A stretch of DNA of 14,439 nucleotides from the NCBI GenBank assembly GCA_031265345.1, contig JAISCU010000006.1:1-14439 (forward strand). Reading direction: 5' to 3'. Below are positions 1 to 7,181 of this stretch, in pieces. Position 1 is the stretch's first letter, and the number at the start of each line of letters is the position of its first letter. Position numbers and translations under genes: made by a program. The notes beneath the pieces were generated by a model. The model ran no database searches. It saw only the letters and a program-made list of their open reading frames with translations, and was not told where the DNA came from. This stretch comes from Bifidobacteriaceae bacterium (lineage in GTDB: Bacteria > Actinomycetota > Actinomycetes > Actinomycetales > WQXJ01).

Positions 1-588
1 GTGGCCGCAGACCGCCGCAGTTGGCGTGAACACGTCCGCCACAAGATCGGCGAACTTCCGGGAGACGGTCGCGAGCCGGTCGTCGCCTCGCGCCCGGCTC
101 CAAGCGACGCCCGCCTGAACAAGGTGCCCCAAGCAATACAACTCGTGCCCAAAGCCCAGGTCCGCAAAGCGTGCTCCCGCACCCTGGCGTTGAAACCAGG
201 TGTTGAGATAGCCGTCCTGGTCTTGGGCGCGTTCGATCAAGTCAATGATCTCGCTGGCTTCGGCCGCCAACCCAGGGCTGATGTCTCCGGTCCAGGCCAC
301 GGCCTCGAGCCATTTGTACACGTCCGAATCGACGAAACTCTTGACATCGGCGTCTCGGGCGCCGAGGTGCCCATGGGGAGCGTTCGTGCCGTCGGCCAGA
401 GTCTGGAAGTTGCCCACGGTACCGGCGCGGCGCAACTGCGTCAGGCCGTGCGCCAGTCCTGCGGTGGCATTCACTTGGCGACGGCGGTGCCATGGCCCCG
501 ACTCGATGGTGACCGCCTGCGCCGGGAGCGGCCGCAGGCTAGCCAGCCGGGAGCGCGAGAGCGGCGCCACGGCACCCTGGCCGGTCAT
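1..588 (-). CDS. GH127 beta-L-arabinofuranosidase, N-terminal part (cut by left window edge)
   Basis: The frame starts at ATG 588-586 and stays open for 196 codons to base 1, so the C-terminus lies outside the window. The protein resembles the N-terminal (alpha/alpha)6 part of DUF1680/GH127 enzymes such as HypBA1: DSDVYKWLEAV at residues 87-97, DQDGYLNTWF at 123-132 and GHELYCLGHL at 147-156 are family hallmarks. These enzymes release beta-linked L-arabinofuranose using a zinc-bound cysteine nucleophile; that part of the protein is not visible here. No signal peptide is seen, so it is probably cytoplasmic. The start overlaps the stop of the GH51 gene as ATGA (585-588), which suggests translational coupling and places it last of the six visible operon genes. 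Family assignment is firm; exact linkage specificity is inferred. Confidence 0.88.
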   Translation of the reverse strand, partial: MTGQGAVAPLSRSRLASLRPLPAQAVTIESGPWHRRRQVNATAGLAHGLTQLRRAGTVGNFQTLADGTNAPHGHLGARDADVKSFVDSDVYKWLEAVAWTGDISPGLAAEASEIIDLIERAQDQDGYLNTWFQRQGAGARFADLGFGHELYCLGHLVQAGVAWSRARGDDRLATVSRKFADLVADVFTPTAAVCGH

Positions 589-2087
589 TTCGCGCCCACT
601 TGCACCATGGCCCATGACGCCCGTGGAAGATCGAGCACGGCCCCATCGTCATCCCAGGTCGCCTTCAGTGGAATTGGGCCGAAATGCTGAGAGTCGTGAG
701 GACCGACGACCCGGCGAAGGTCGGTGTCGGTCAGGACCGTGCATTGTCGAGGGACATAGCCGCCGACACTTCGCAAGTCCAAGGTCACCTGGACGCGATC
801 AGTGGCGCAACGGTTGACGATGAACACGGTGACGACGCCGGAGTCGTTGGTCGCGACCGCGTCTAGGAGGGTGACGTCTGCCAAGTCCTCGCGATCCAGC
901 CGGGGCGCCTGGACGGCGAGCCGGACCACTTCGCCGCTGGCGTTGTTGGCGGCTTGGGCGAAGGGATGGAAGATCGTCTGTCTCCAGGCCGGTCCGCCCG
1001 GCTCGGTGATGATTGGGGCGATGACGTTGACCAGCTGCGCCAGACTGGCGGCCTCCACCCGGTCTGCGTGTTTGAGCAGCGAGATCAGTAGGCTTCCGAC
1101 CACTACCGCGTCGGCGACGTTGTAGTGGTCCTCCAACAAACGGGGACCGACCGGCCAGTCGGTGCCGGTCGGGGGTTGGGAGGCGTCGTCGTGCAGGTAC
1201 CAGACGTTCCATTCGTCAAAGGAGATGTTGACGCGCTTGTTCGACCGCAGACGCGCGCGGATGTGGTCTGCTGAAGCGATGATGTCTTCGATGAAGCGGT
1301 CCATCCGTGCCCCGGAGGCCAGGAAACCTTGCAGATCGCCATTCGTCTCCCAATGGTATTGATGGGCCGAGATGAGGTCGATCTGGTCATAGGCCTCGAG
1401 CAAGACTTCGGCTTCCCAACTTCCGAAAGTCGGCTGCTCGGCGCTGGAGGACCCCGAGGCGACAAGGACAAGGCCGGGGTCGAACATGCGCATCGCTCTG
1501 GCTGTCTCGGCGGCGAGACGGCCGTATTCGCTGGCGGTCTTGTGGCCAATCTGCCATTCGCCGTCCATCTCATTGCCGAGGCACCATACCCGGATGTCGT
1601 AGGGGTCCAAAGCTCCGTTGGCGCGCCGCAAGTCCGACAATTCGGTGCCGGAACTGTGGTTGCAGTATTCCAAGAGTTCGACAGCTTCCTGGATGCCGCC
1701 GGTGCCGAGGTTCACCGCCATCATCGCTTCGGTTCCAGTTCGACGGCTCCAGGCCATGAACTCATCTACGCCGAATTGGTTGGGCTCTGTCGAATGCCAG
1801 GCCAGGTCGAGGCGGCGCGGGCGCGCCTGTTTGGGGCCGATCCCGTCTTTCCAGCGATATCCGGACACGAAGTTCCCGCCCGGATAACGCACGGTCGTCA
1901 CGCCCAGGTCGCGGATCAAGTCGATGACGTCTTGACGCAATCCGTCCTCGCCAGCGCTGGGATGGCCCGGCTCGTAAATGCCGCCATAGACTGCTCGGCC
2001 GAGGTGTTCGACGAACGAGCCGAAAATCCGGCGACGCGCCGGGGCGACAACATCAGCGATATCGAGGGTGATAGTAGCTTGGCGCAC
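585..2087 (-). CDS. GH51 alpha-L-arabinofuranosidase
   Basis: This 500-residue protein has the length and architecture of GH51 exo-alpha-L-arabinofuranosidases: a (beta/alpha)8 barrel followed by a beta-sandwich from about residue 390. N-terminal IFGSFVEHLGRAVYGGIYEP (21-40) and RYPGGNFVSGYRWKDG (67-82) are typical. The acid/base glutamate is E173 in CLGNEMDG and the nucleophile is E292 in SFDEWNVW. It would remove terminal alpha-L-arabinofuranosyl residues from arabino-oligosaccharides. No signal peptide is seen, so it should act on imported sugars in the cytoplasm. The start is GTG at 2087-2085 with AAGGAG four bases upstream (complement of 2092-2097). It lies 39 bases after the permease gene and overlaps the downstream GH127 start by four bases. 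The symbols abfA or arafA are possible but not distinguishable here. Confidence 0.95.
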   Translation of the reverse strand: MRQATITLDIADVVAPARRRIFGSFVEHLGRAVYGGIYEPGHPSAGEDGLRQDVIDLIRDLGVTTVRYPGGNFVSGYRWKDGIGPKQARPRRLDLAWHSTEPNQFGVDEFMAWSRRTGTEAMMAVNLGTGGIQEAVELLEYCNHSSGTELSDLRRANGALDPYDIRVWCLGNEMDGEWQIGHKTASEYGRLAAETARAMRMFDPGLVLVASGSSSAEQPTFGSWEAEVLLEAYDQIDLISAHQYHWETNGDLQGFLASGARMDRFIEDIIASADHIRARLRSNKRVNISFDEWNVWYLHDDASQPPTGTDWPVGPRLLEDHYNVADAVVVGSLLISLLKHADRVEAASLAQLVNVIAPIITEPGGPAWRQTIFHPFAQAANNASGEVVRLAVQAPRLDREDLADVTLLDAVATNDSGVVTVFIVNRCATDRVQVTLDLRSVGGYVPRQCTVLTDTDLRRVVGPHDSQHFGPIPLKATWDDDGAVLDLPRASWAMVQVGAK

Positions 2088-2091
2088 GGTT

Positions 2092-2097
2092 CTCCTT
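2092..2097 (-). promoter_or_regulatory. Ribosome binding site fixing the GH51 GTG start
   Basis: AAGGAG on the minus strand lies four bases before the GTG at 2087-2085. It supports that GTG as the start, and no competing upstream start was noted. Confidence 0.75.
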
Positions 2098-2126
2098 ATC
2101 GATTTGTGGGCGGCCCGGCGGCGCGA

Positions 2127-2999
2127 TCATTTGCCGGAACCCGCGACCATTCCGCTCACGTAATACTTTTGCAGAATTATGAAGACGATCAGACAGGGGA
2201 GGATCGTGATGACGACCCCGGTTTGGAGCATTCCCCAATCAACAGCCCCACGCGACCGGTTGACCAAGGTGGCGAGCACCACGGGCAACGTGAACTTGTC
2301 TTGATCCGATATGAGGATCAACGCGCCGAAGAACTCGTTCCAAGCGGCGAAGAACGAGAAGAGGGCGGCGGTGATGAGACCGGCGCGCACCAACGGGATG
2401 GACATGCGCAGGGTGGTCCACAAGCCGGCGCCGTCGACAGAGGCAGCCTCGAACACCTCGCGGGGGATCGCGGCGTAGGAGTTTCGGAGGATGAAAGTGG
2501 CGAACGGGAGCTGGAACGTCGCTATCACGACGACCAGGCCAAGCCGCGAGTTGGTGAGTCCCAGAGTGTTCAAGACGATGAACAGCGGCGAGACCAACAC
2601 CTGGAAGGGAACCATGATCGCGGCCAGCATGACCAGGAAGATGGTCTCGGAGCCCACGAACGGGTACCGTTCGAACCCGTAGGCGGCCAATAGGGCGACT
2701 GACACAGTGACAAGGACGACTCCGACTGCCACGAAAACGCTGTTGGCGACCGCGGTGCCGACTCCGACGCTGCTCTCCCAGAGCCTGATGTAGTTCCCGG
2801 CAGACGGGTTCTCCGGAAGATAGGCGGGAGGAACCGCCGCCGCCTCCTCAGGCGTCTTGAAGGTGCCCAGCAGCACGGCGATCAACGGGGACGCGAACAT
2901 GATGGCGATCATCGAACCGATGACGAGCCATACCGCCGGTCCAGCCCGCCGGGCCGAGGGCTTGAAAGCGAGGCGCGGGGCTTTGAGTGTGGCCGTCAC
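2127..2999 (-). CDS. CUT1 ABC transporter inner-membrane permease (MalG-like)
   Basis: This 290-residue integral membrane protein belongs to the MalG-type half of carbohydrate ABC importers. About six hydrophobic segments are visible, at roughly 22-45, 85-107, 118-143, 153-171, 206-230 and 258-277. The EAA loop that docks on the ATPase is EAASVDGAG at 184-192, followed by an IPLVRAG segment near 201. The frame is open much further upstream, but the added residues are a non-hydrophobic shadow of the preceding gene. The chosen start is GTG 2999-2997, which forms a GTGA overlap with the stop of the upstream permease (2996-2998). With its partner it would form the membrane channel for arabino-oligosaccharide uptake. 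The substrate is inferred from the glycosidase neighbours. Confidence 0.93.
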   Translation of the reverse strand: MTATLKAPRLAFKPSARRAGPAVWLVIGSMIAIMFASPLIAVLLGTFKTPEEAAAVPPAYLPENPSAGNYIRLWESSVGVGTAVANSVFVAVGVVLVTVSVALLAAYGFERYPFVGSETIFLVMLAAIMVPFQVLVSPLFIVLNTLGLTNSRLGLVVVIATFQLPFATFILRNSYAAIPREVFEAASVDGAGLWTTLRMSIPLVRAGLITAALFSFFAAWNEFFGALILISDQDKFTLPVVLATLVNRSRGAVDWGMLQTGVVITILPCLIVFIILQKYYVSGMVAGSGK

Positions 3000-3925
3000 C
3001 GGTAGTCCCCCTTGCGCAGTAGGCGCAGCTGTGCTCCGGTGACCATCAAGAGGACCACGAGGAAGACCATGGACATGGCGGCGGCATAGCCAAGATCCCT
3101 TTGGACGAAGGCGGTGTTGTAGATCTTGAACACGGCGGTGACAGTTGAGTTGTTCGGTGCGCCACCAGTGAGGATGAATAGCTGGTCGAAGGCCAGGAAA
3201 GTGCCGATAGCCGTGAAAGTGGTGGCGAAGGCGATCGAGTTCTTCATCAGCGCGAGCTTGATTCGCACCAAGGTGCGCCACCAGCCTGCGCCGTCCACGC
3301 GAGCCGCGTCCTCAATGCTCACATCGATGGCTTGCAGGCCGGTCATCAGAGCGACCATGGCGAATCCGACGGTCTTCCACAGCGTCACAACGACCACCAG
3401 AATCATGGCGCTGGTGGGGCTGAGCAGCCAGTTGGGCGGACGCTCGGTGATCCCGACATCGGTCATGGCCTTGCCGAAAAGGCCGGTCGAAGGATTGGTG
3501 AGCGCCAGGAACATGTAGGAGGCCGCCGCGTATCCGATCGCCACTGGCGCGAAGATGGCAGTGCGGATCGCGCCAACACCGCGTCGTTTGCGCTGCACCA
3601 GCAGGGCCAAGGCGAGCCCAATCACCAGGGTGAGCGGCACCACGACCACCGCGAACAGGCCAGTGAACCCCATGGCTTTGCCGAACGCTGGATCGGTGAA
3701 CAGATCGACGTAGTTGGCCACGCCAGTGAAGACGCGTTCGCCCAGTAACGGCCAGTCGTACATGGACATCACGAACGAGAGCACCATCGGCGCGACGAAG
3801 ATCACGGCTATGAGCGTGGCCGCTGGAAGGACCAATGCGGCGCCCACGGCCGACCGGCGGCCTGGCCCGCGCCGCGCGCGCACCAGGCCGCCGGTCGCAC
3901 CAAGAGTGGCGCGCTTCGTGCTCAT
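2996..3925 (-). CDS. CUT1 ABC transporter inner-membrane permease (MalF-like)
   Basis: This 309-residue protein has a basic N-terminus (about 1-25) and six predicted membrane spans, at roughly 28-54, 86-111, 122-142, 172-196, 231-253 and 279-298. The EAA-type loop is EDAARVDGAGWW at 205-216. The usual LP of the downstream IxLP motif is LA here (IKLALMKNS). It pairs with the MalG-like permease, whose start overlaps its stop by four bases. Its own ATG (3925-3923) shares one base with the stop of the binding-protein gene as TGATG, a classical translational-coupling arrangement. No ATPase gene accompanies the pair, which is common for actinobacterial CUT1 systems served by a shared MsiK-type ATPase. 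Confidence 0.93.
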   Translation of the reverse strand: MSTKRATLGATGGLVRARRGPGRRSAVGAALVLPAATLIAVIFVAPMVLSFVMSMYDWPLLGERVFTGVANYVDLFTDPAFGKAMGFTGLFAVVVVPLTLVIGLALALLVQRKRRGVGAIRTAIFAPVAIGYAAASYMFLALTNPSTGLFGKAMTDVGITERPPNWLLSPTSAMILVVVVTLWKTVGFAMVALMTGLQAIDVSIEDAARVDGAGWWRTLVRIKLALMKNSIAFATTFTAIGTFLAFDQLFILTGGAPNNSTVTAVFKIYNTAFVQRDLGYAAAMSMVFLVVLLMVTGAQLRLLRKGDYR

Positions 3926-5229
3926 CAGCGCAGTGCCGCCTCAGCGGTCGTCTGCGCCTCAGTGAGCGCGTCGGGGATGGAACCGTCGGTGAAGATTCCG
4001 GTCTGAATGAGCTGGCCGAAGGGTCCCGTGTTGTCGAACAGCACGGCCGAGCACTTCGAGGCTTTGGGCGAGTGCCCAACCTTGAGCGCTTCGACGAAGA
4101 CGACGTTGCGGGGATCCAGGTCCACGTAGTCGCCTTCCGCCAAGTCCGATCTGATCGGCAGGATCCCTTTGTCCGCAAGGCTCTGCTGCCCCTCGGTGGT
4201 CAGCCAACGCAAGACCTCGAGACCCGCTTCGGTGGGCGCTTTGGCGGTCAGCGCCAGGTCGTCACCGCCTACATATGACGCGCCGGTCGACCCGTCCTTG
4301 GATGGCACCACAGCCAAACCGAAGTCCACATCGGGATAACTCTGCTTGAGTTCGGCATACGGGAAGGTGCCCTGCACGAACATGCCAATCTTGCCGGAGA
4401 AGAAGGCTCCGAACTGGTCCGCCCCGTTCTCGGTGCGAGCGGTCTGGGGGATCAAGCCGTCCCGGTCGAGCGACCGGTAGAACTCCAGTGCGTCCTCGAT
4501 CCCCTGGTTGCCCGCGAATGTGGCCACGGCCTCAACTCCGGAATTGTCAAAGACGTCCGACCCTTGCGCCCACACGTACGGCAGGCCCGTGAAAGCCATG
4601 CACCCGGCGCAACCGCCGGAGAAGAAGTACCCATAATTGTCGTCGCCCAACGCCGTGACGGCCTTGGCGGCCTCGTGGATCTCGTCCCAGGTCGCCGGTG
4701 CCTTGTCCGGGTCGAGACCCGCCTGTTCGAAGAGGGCTTTGTTCCAATACAGCACCGACACGTCGGCTGATAGCGGAACCCCATAGAGCGATTCTCCGAC
4801 CGCCGCCTGTTCGAGGTGGGCGGGGCTCAGCGCCTGACGATAGTCAAGTCCGTCGACCCAATCGGTGATGTCTTGAAGCCATCCGGTCGTCGTGAACTGA
4901 GGCAGCGTGCCGATCTCGACCGAGACGATGTCTGGTCCGGAGTCATTGGTGGCGGCGACCGAGTACTTCTGGACCACGTCGTTGCTTGGAACCAGGGTCA
5001 GCTCGACCTTGATGTCGCTGTGTGATGCGTTGAACTGGTCGATCAGCTCCGGTAAGTAGCCCTCGTTGTCGGCGCGCGACCACATCGTCAAGGTCACTGC
5101 CCCGCCTTCGGAACCGTCCCCTTGCGATTCTCCGGCTCGGTCGTCGCTGCCGTTCGAGCATGCGCCCAGGAGTAGCGCCACCACCACCGCGGCTGTGCCG
5201 GGTGCCGTAATTTGTCTAGTTGATTTCAC
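3925..5229 (-). CDS. CUT1 extracellular sugar-binding lipoprotein
   Basis: This 434-residue protein is the substrate-capturing component of the ABC importer. It has a short charged N-terminus, a hydrophobic stretch and the lipobox LLGAC, with the lipidated cysteine at C24. A Ser/Gly/Asp-rich linker runs to about residue 44. The mature part reads as a family 1 solute-binding fold: VTLTMWSRADNEGYLPELID near 45-65, YGVPLSADVSVLYWNKALFEQAG around 150-172, and a C-terminal region with DDLALTAKAPTEAG. The frame is open another 164 codons upstream, but those lie across the GH127-like gene and are a shadow. The start is GTG 5229-5227, supported by AGAGGG five bases upstream (complement of 5235-5240) and by the ideal signal peptide it gives. 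It overlaps the MalF-like gene by one base. Arabino-oligosaccharide specificity is inferred from context. Confidence 0.94.
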   Translation of the reverse strand: MKSTRQITAPGTAAVVVALLLGACSNGSDDRAGESQGDGSEGGAVTLTMWSRADNEGYLPELIDQFNASHSDIKVELTLVPSNDVVQKYSVAATNDSGPDIVSVEIGTLPQFTTTGWLQDITDWVDGLDYRQALSPAHLEQAAVGESLYGVPLSADVSVLYWNKALFEQAGLDPDKAPATWDEIHEAAKAVTALGDDNYGYFFSGGCAGCMAFTGLPYVWAQGSDVFDNSGVEAVATFAGNQGIEDALEFYRSLDRDGLIPQTARTENGADQFGAFFSGKIGMFVQGTFPYAELKQSYPDVDFGLAVVPSKDGSTGASYVGGDDLALTAKAPTEAGLEVLRWLTTEGQQSLADKGILPIRSDLAEGDYVDLDPRNVVFVEALKVGHSPKASKCSAVLFDNTGPFGQLIQTGIFTDGSIPDALTEAQTTAEAALR

Positions 5230-5272
5230 GGAATCCCTCTCTTTCTTGGCGTCCGCCCCCGATGGGTCTCGA

Positions 5273-5301
5273 GAAGCGGTGCTTCGCCGCCTATGGCGGC
5301 G
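5273..5301 (-). promoter_or_regulatory. Tandem hairpins between the GH127-like and binding-protein genes
   Basis: Immediately after the GH127-like stop (5304-5306) the DNA holds a perfect 7-bp inverted repeat with a 3-base loop (CGCCGCC-TAT-GGCGGCG, 5285-5301). A second 5-bp stem (GAAGC-GGT-GCTTC, 5273-5285) abuts it, sharing base 5285. No U-run follows on the minus strand. It could be a partial terminator or an RNA-processing and stabiliser element that raises binding-protein mRNA relative to the first gene, as often happens in ABC importer operons. The structure is directly visible; the role is inferred. Confidence 0.5.
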
Positions 5302-5303
5302 AG

Positions 5304-7079
5304 TCAAATGATCCGACGGGAGCCAAAATCGTGGTACATCCGGTACGGCGCCCGTTCGGGGAGTTCGTAGAAAGGCCGGAAGCCGCCCGGCGGCATGCGG
5401 TGAGTTCCGGGCTGAGTGGGCACGAATACCAATTCGTCGCTCTCCCTTGCGAGATGACTCTCCCAGTCGAGCATCTGCCATGGCACCGGCACGTCGAACG
5501 GCGTGTGCCAGTCGACATCTTGGACCAGGACGACGGGGCCGAACATCACGGCCGCACGGTTGGGATGGAATTCGTCGACCGATTCGGCGCGAAGCCGGGG
5601 TCCCAGCCGCACCGTCACGGTGTCGCCGGACTCCCAGCGGCGGTCGATCGTCACCCATTGATCTGGACGGGGAGCCATTTCGACTGGACGGTCGTTGACT
5701 CGCGCCTCGAACCGGGACCAAGCCGGCACCCGCAAGTGCAATTTGAAGGCTATCGGCGCGGCCATGGTCAGCCGTAGCCGCGTGTCTTCGGCGGCCGGGA
5801 AAACGGTGTCCTGCGACATTGTGACACGGACGTCCTCCTGATCCCAGCTGAACCGGGATGGAACATACAACCCGACCGCCACTCCGTCGTCGGCTGAGAA
5901 GTAGACCAGGTCATGAAGGTGGGCCACGGCCTGGAGGTAGGTTCCGGAGCAACAGGGCCAGGCGTGCCAATAGGGCAGCTTCGTGGCCACGCCGAGGCGG
6001 TAGTCGGCGTAGTACGGGCTGCGGCCGTCTGGGCGCACTGGAATGGTGGCGCCAATGCCGTTGTAGACAAGTCGTTCGGCCAGGTCCAGGTACCGGGCAT
6101 CGCCGGTGTGCTTGAGCAGCGCCGTGATTAACTTGAACAGCGCCCAGGACCCGCAAACGATCTCGGCGGAGTCGGTCAACCACTCGAGGCAGCGTCCAAG
6201 GGTCCCGTCCTCCGGCATGGTGAATTCATGCGGCCCGAAACCGCCAGTGGCGAAGACTTGAGTTGTCGTCAGCCAAGCGAAGGCGTTTCGCAACACTGCC
6301 AATAGGCCCTGATCGCCATTCGCCTCATAGGCGGCAGCGGCGCTGGCGAACGTGTTGACGTGACTGTAGGCGTGGAGCCAGGGCGGAATCCGCCAGCGCG
6401 TTCCCGGCGCCGGGGCTTCGCGGAAGCGGTCCCAGTAAGCGTCGTAATGCCATTGAGCCGCCAGTTGGGCCAAGTCGCCATTGCCCGTGAGCCGCGCTCC
6501 TTTGTACAGGTTCTCCGACAGGGTGTACCACTCGATTGAGAAATGCGGCTCCTGACCAGAGAAGTCGGAGGCGATGGCGGTGGCACGGGTCCTGTCGAAA
6601 CGCTCCGCGCGCGCGATTTTGACCAACAAGGCCGGGGCATCGGTGTCGCCGCAATAGTCGATAGCGTCGGCCAGGCCGCAGATCAGTTTCTCCCAGGCGT
6701 AGATGTTCATCCCCGTGGTGCCGTCCGTCGGCAGGGTCTGACCGTAGCCGTGTAAGAGCGCGACCGCCTTGTTCGTCAGCGACCGGTCCTGAAGGGTCGC
6801 GCCCAGCCGGGCCAGGCCGCTGACCCACTGGCCGAACGTCATTTGGCTGGTCTCGGCCGCCCATCCTGTCATCGGCGAGCCAGGAGCGCGCAGACCGGCT
6901 TGTTTGCGGAAACCGTGCAGAACGTCGTCATCGCTGAGGCTGCCATAGGTGGAGGCGGCATCGGCGACGCGACGCCCCAGCCGGCCGAGCAATTCGACTT
7001 GACCGGTGTAGCCCACACCGCGCAGGCCGCCTGGAACGGCGGCACCAATGCCCGCCGCTTCGATTGGAGCGATTGTCAT
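5304..7079 (-). CDS. DUF1680/GH127-superfamily glycosidase, divergent subgroup
   Basis: This is a 591-residue protein of the DUF1680 clan, first gene of the arabinoside operon. An N-terminal (alpha/alpha)6 barrel covers about 20-390, followed by beta-sandwich domains. The zinc/nucleophile site is visible as WPCCSGTY, with C376 and C377 matching the vicinal cysteines of HypBA1. A further glutamate-cysteine pair is E306 and C309 in SAEIVCGSW, spaced ExxC rather than the ExC of canonical GH127. HEFTMP near 284-289 may hold the acid/base (E285). It lacks the DSDVYKWLEA and DGYLNT motifs of the left-edge GH127, so it is a distinct subgroup, probably cleaving another L-arabinofuranoside or related linkage in the cytoplasm. 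An in-frame TTG at 7124 exists, but ATG 7079-7077 is preferred: AAGGA sits about 8 bases upstream, and the TTG would lie upstream of the predicted transcription start. Confidence 0.87.
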   Translation of the reverse strand: MTIAPIEAAGIGAAVPGGLRGVGYTGQVELLGRLGRRVADAASTYGSLSDDDVLHGFRKQAGLRAPGSPMTGWAAETSQMTFGQWVSGLARLGATLQDRSLTNKAVALLHGYGQTLPTDGTTGMNIYAWEKLICGLADAIDYCGDTDAPALLVKIARAERFDRTRATAIASDFSGQEPHFSIEWYTLSENLYKGARLTGNGDLAQLAAQWHYDAYWDRFREAPAPGTRWRIPPWLHAYSHVNTFASAAAAYEANGDQGLLAVLRNAFAWLTTTQVFATGGFGPHEFTMPEDGTLGRCLEWLTDSAEIVCGSWALFKLITALLKHTGDARYLDLAERLVYNGIGATIPVRPDGRSPYYADYRLGVATKLPYWHAWPCCSGTYLQAVAHLHDLVYFSADDGVAVGLYVPSRFSWDQEDVRVTMSQDTVFPAAEDTRLRLTMAAPIAFKLHLRVPAWSRFEARVNDRPVEMAPRPDQWVTIDRRWESGDTVTVRLGPRLRAESVDEFHPNRAAVMFGPVVLVQDVDWHTPFDVPVPWQMLDWESHLARESDELVFVPTQPGTHRMPPGGFRPFYELPERAPYRMYHDFGSRRII

Positions 7080-7109
7080 AATGGTGGTCCTTGCCTTCAG
7101 AAACGTATC

Positions 7110-7121
7110 GCAACCGGTTTC
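7110..7121. promoter_or_regulatory. LacI-family operator in the divergent intergenic region
   Basis: Read on the minus strand, GAAACCGGTTGC fits the LacI/GalR operator pattern GNAANCGNTTNC at every fixed position, with the central CpG. It contains the 8-bp palindrome AACCGGTT. It starts three bases after the predicted -10 box of the arabinoside operon and covers the expected +1. Binding there by the adjacent LacI-type protein would block transcription. A GAAAC...GTTTC pair with wider spacing continues to about 7100. Confidence 0.72.
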
Positions 7122-7124
7122 CAA

Positions 7125-7152
7125 ATGATATCGTGATCCCTGCCCCAGTCAA
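7125..7152 (-). promoter_or_regulatory. Sigma-70-like promoter of the arabinoside operon
   Basis: On the minus strand a -35 box TTGACT (complement of 7147-7152) and a -10 box TATCAT (complement of 7125-7130) are separated by 16 bases. Each matches the consensus at five of six positions. The predicted start point is near 7118, inside the LacI operator, giving a leader of about 39 bases before the ATG at 7079. No equally good promoter for the divergent regulator gene was found. Confidence 0.62.
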
Positions 7153-7181
7153 GGGATGGACTTCAGCCAGCGAGGAGCACG

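Noticed and set aside
1..690. Long plus-strand open frame at the left edge
   Set aside because: It is antisense to the GH127 N-terminus and the end of GH51, both with clear family motifs. Its own translation has no recognisable domain.
1329..2693. 454-codon plus-strand open frame
   Set aside because: It lies opposite the GH51 and MalG-like genes, and its composition is the usual mirror of GC-rich codons, with no motif.
3000..3281. Upstream extension of the MalG-like permease frame
   Set aside because: These residues overlap the MalF-like gene and are not hydrophobic. GTG 2999 gives a normal-length permease.
5230..5721. Upstream extension of the binding-protein frame
   Set aside because: It would bury the signal peptide and lipobox and lies across the GH127-like gene. 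GTG 5229 has a ribosome site and a perfect lipoprotein start.
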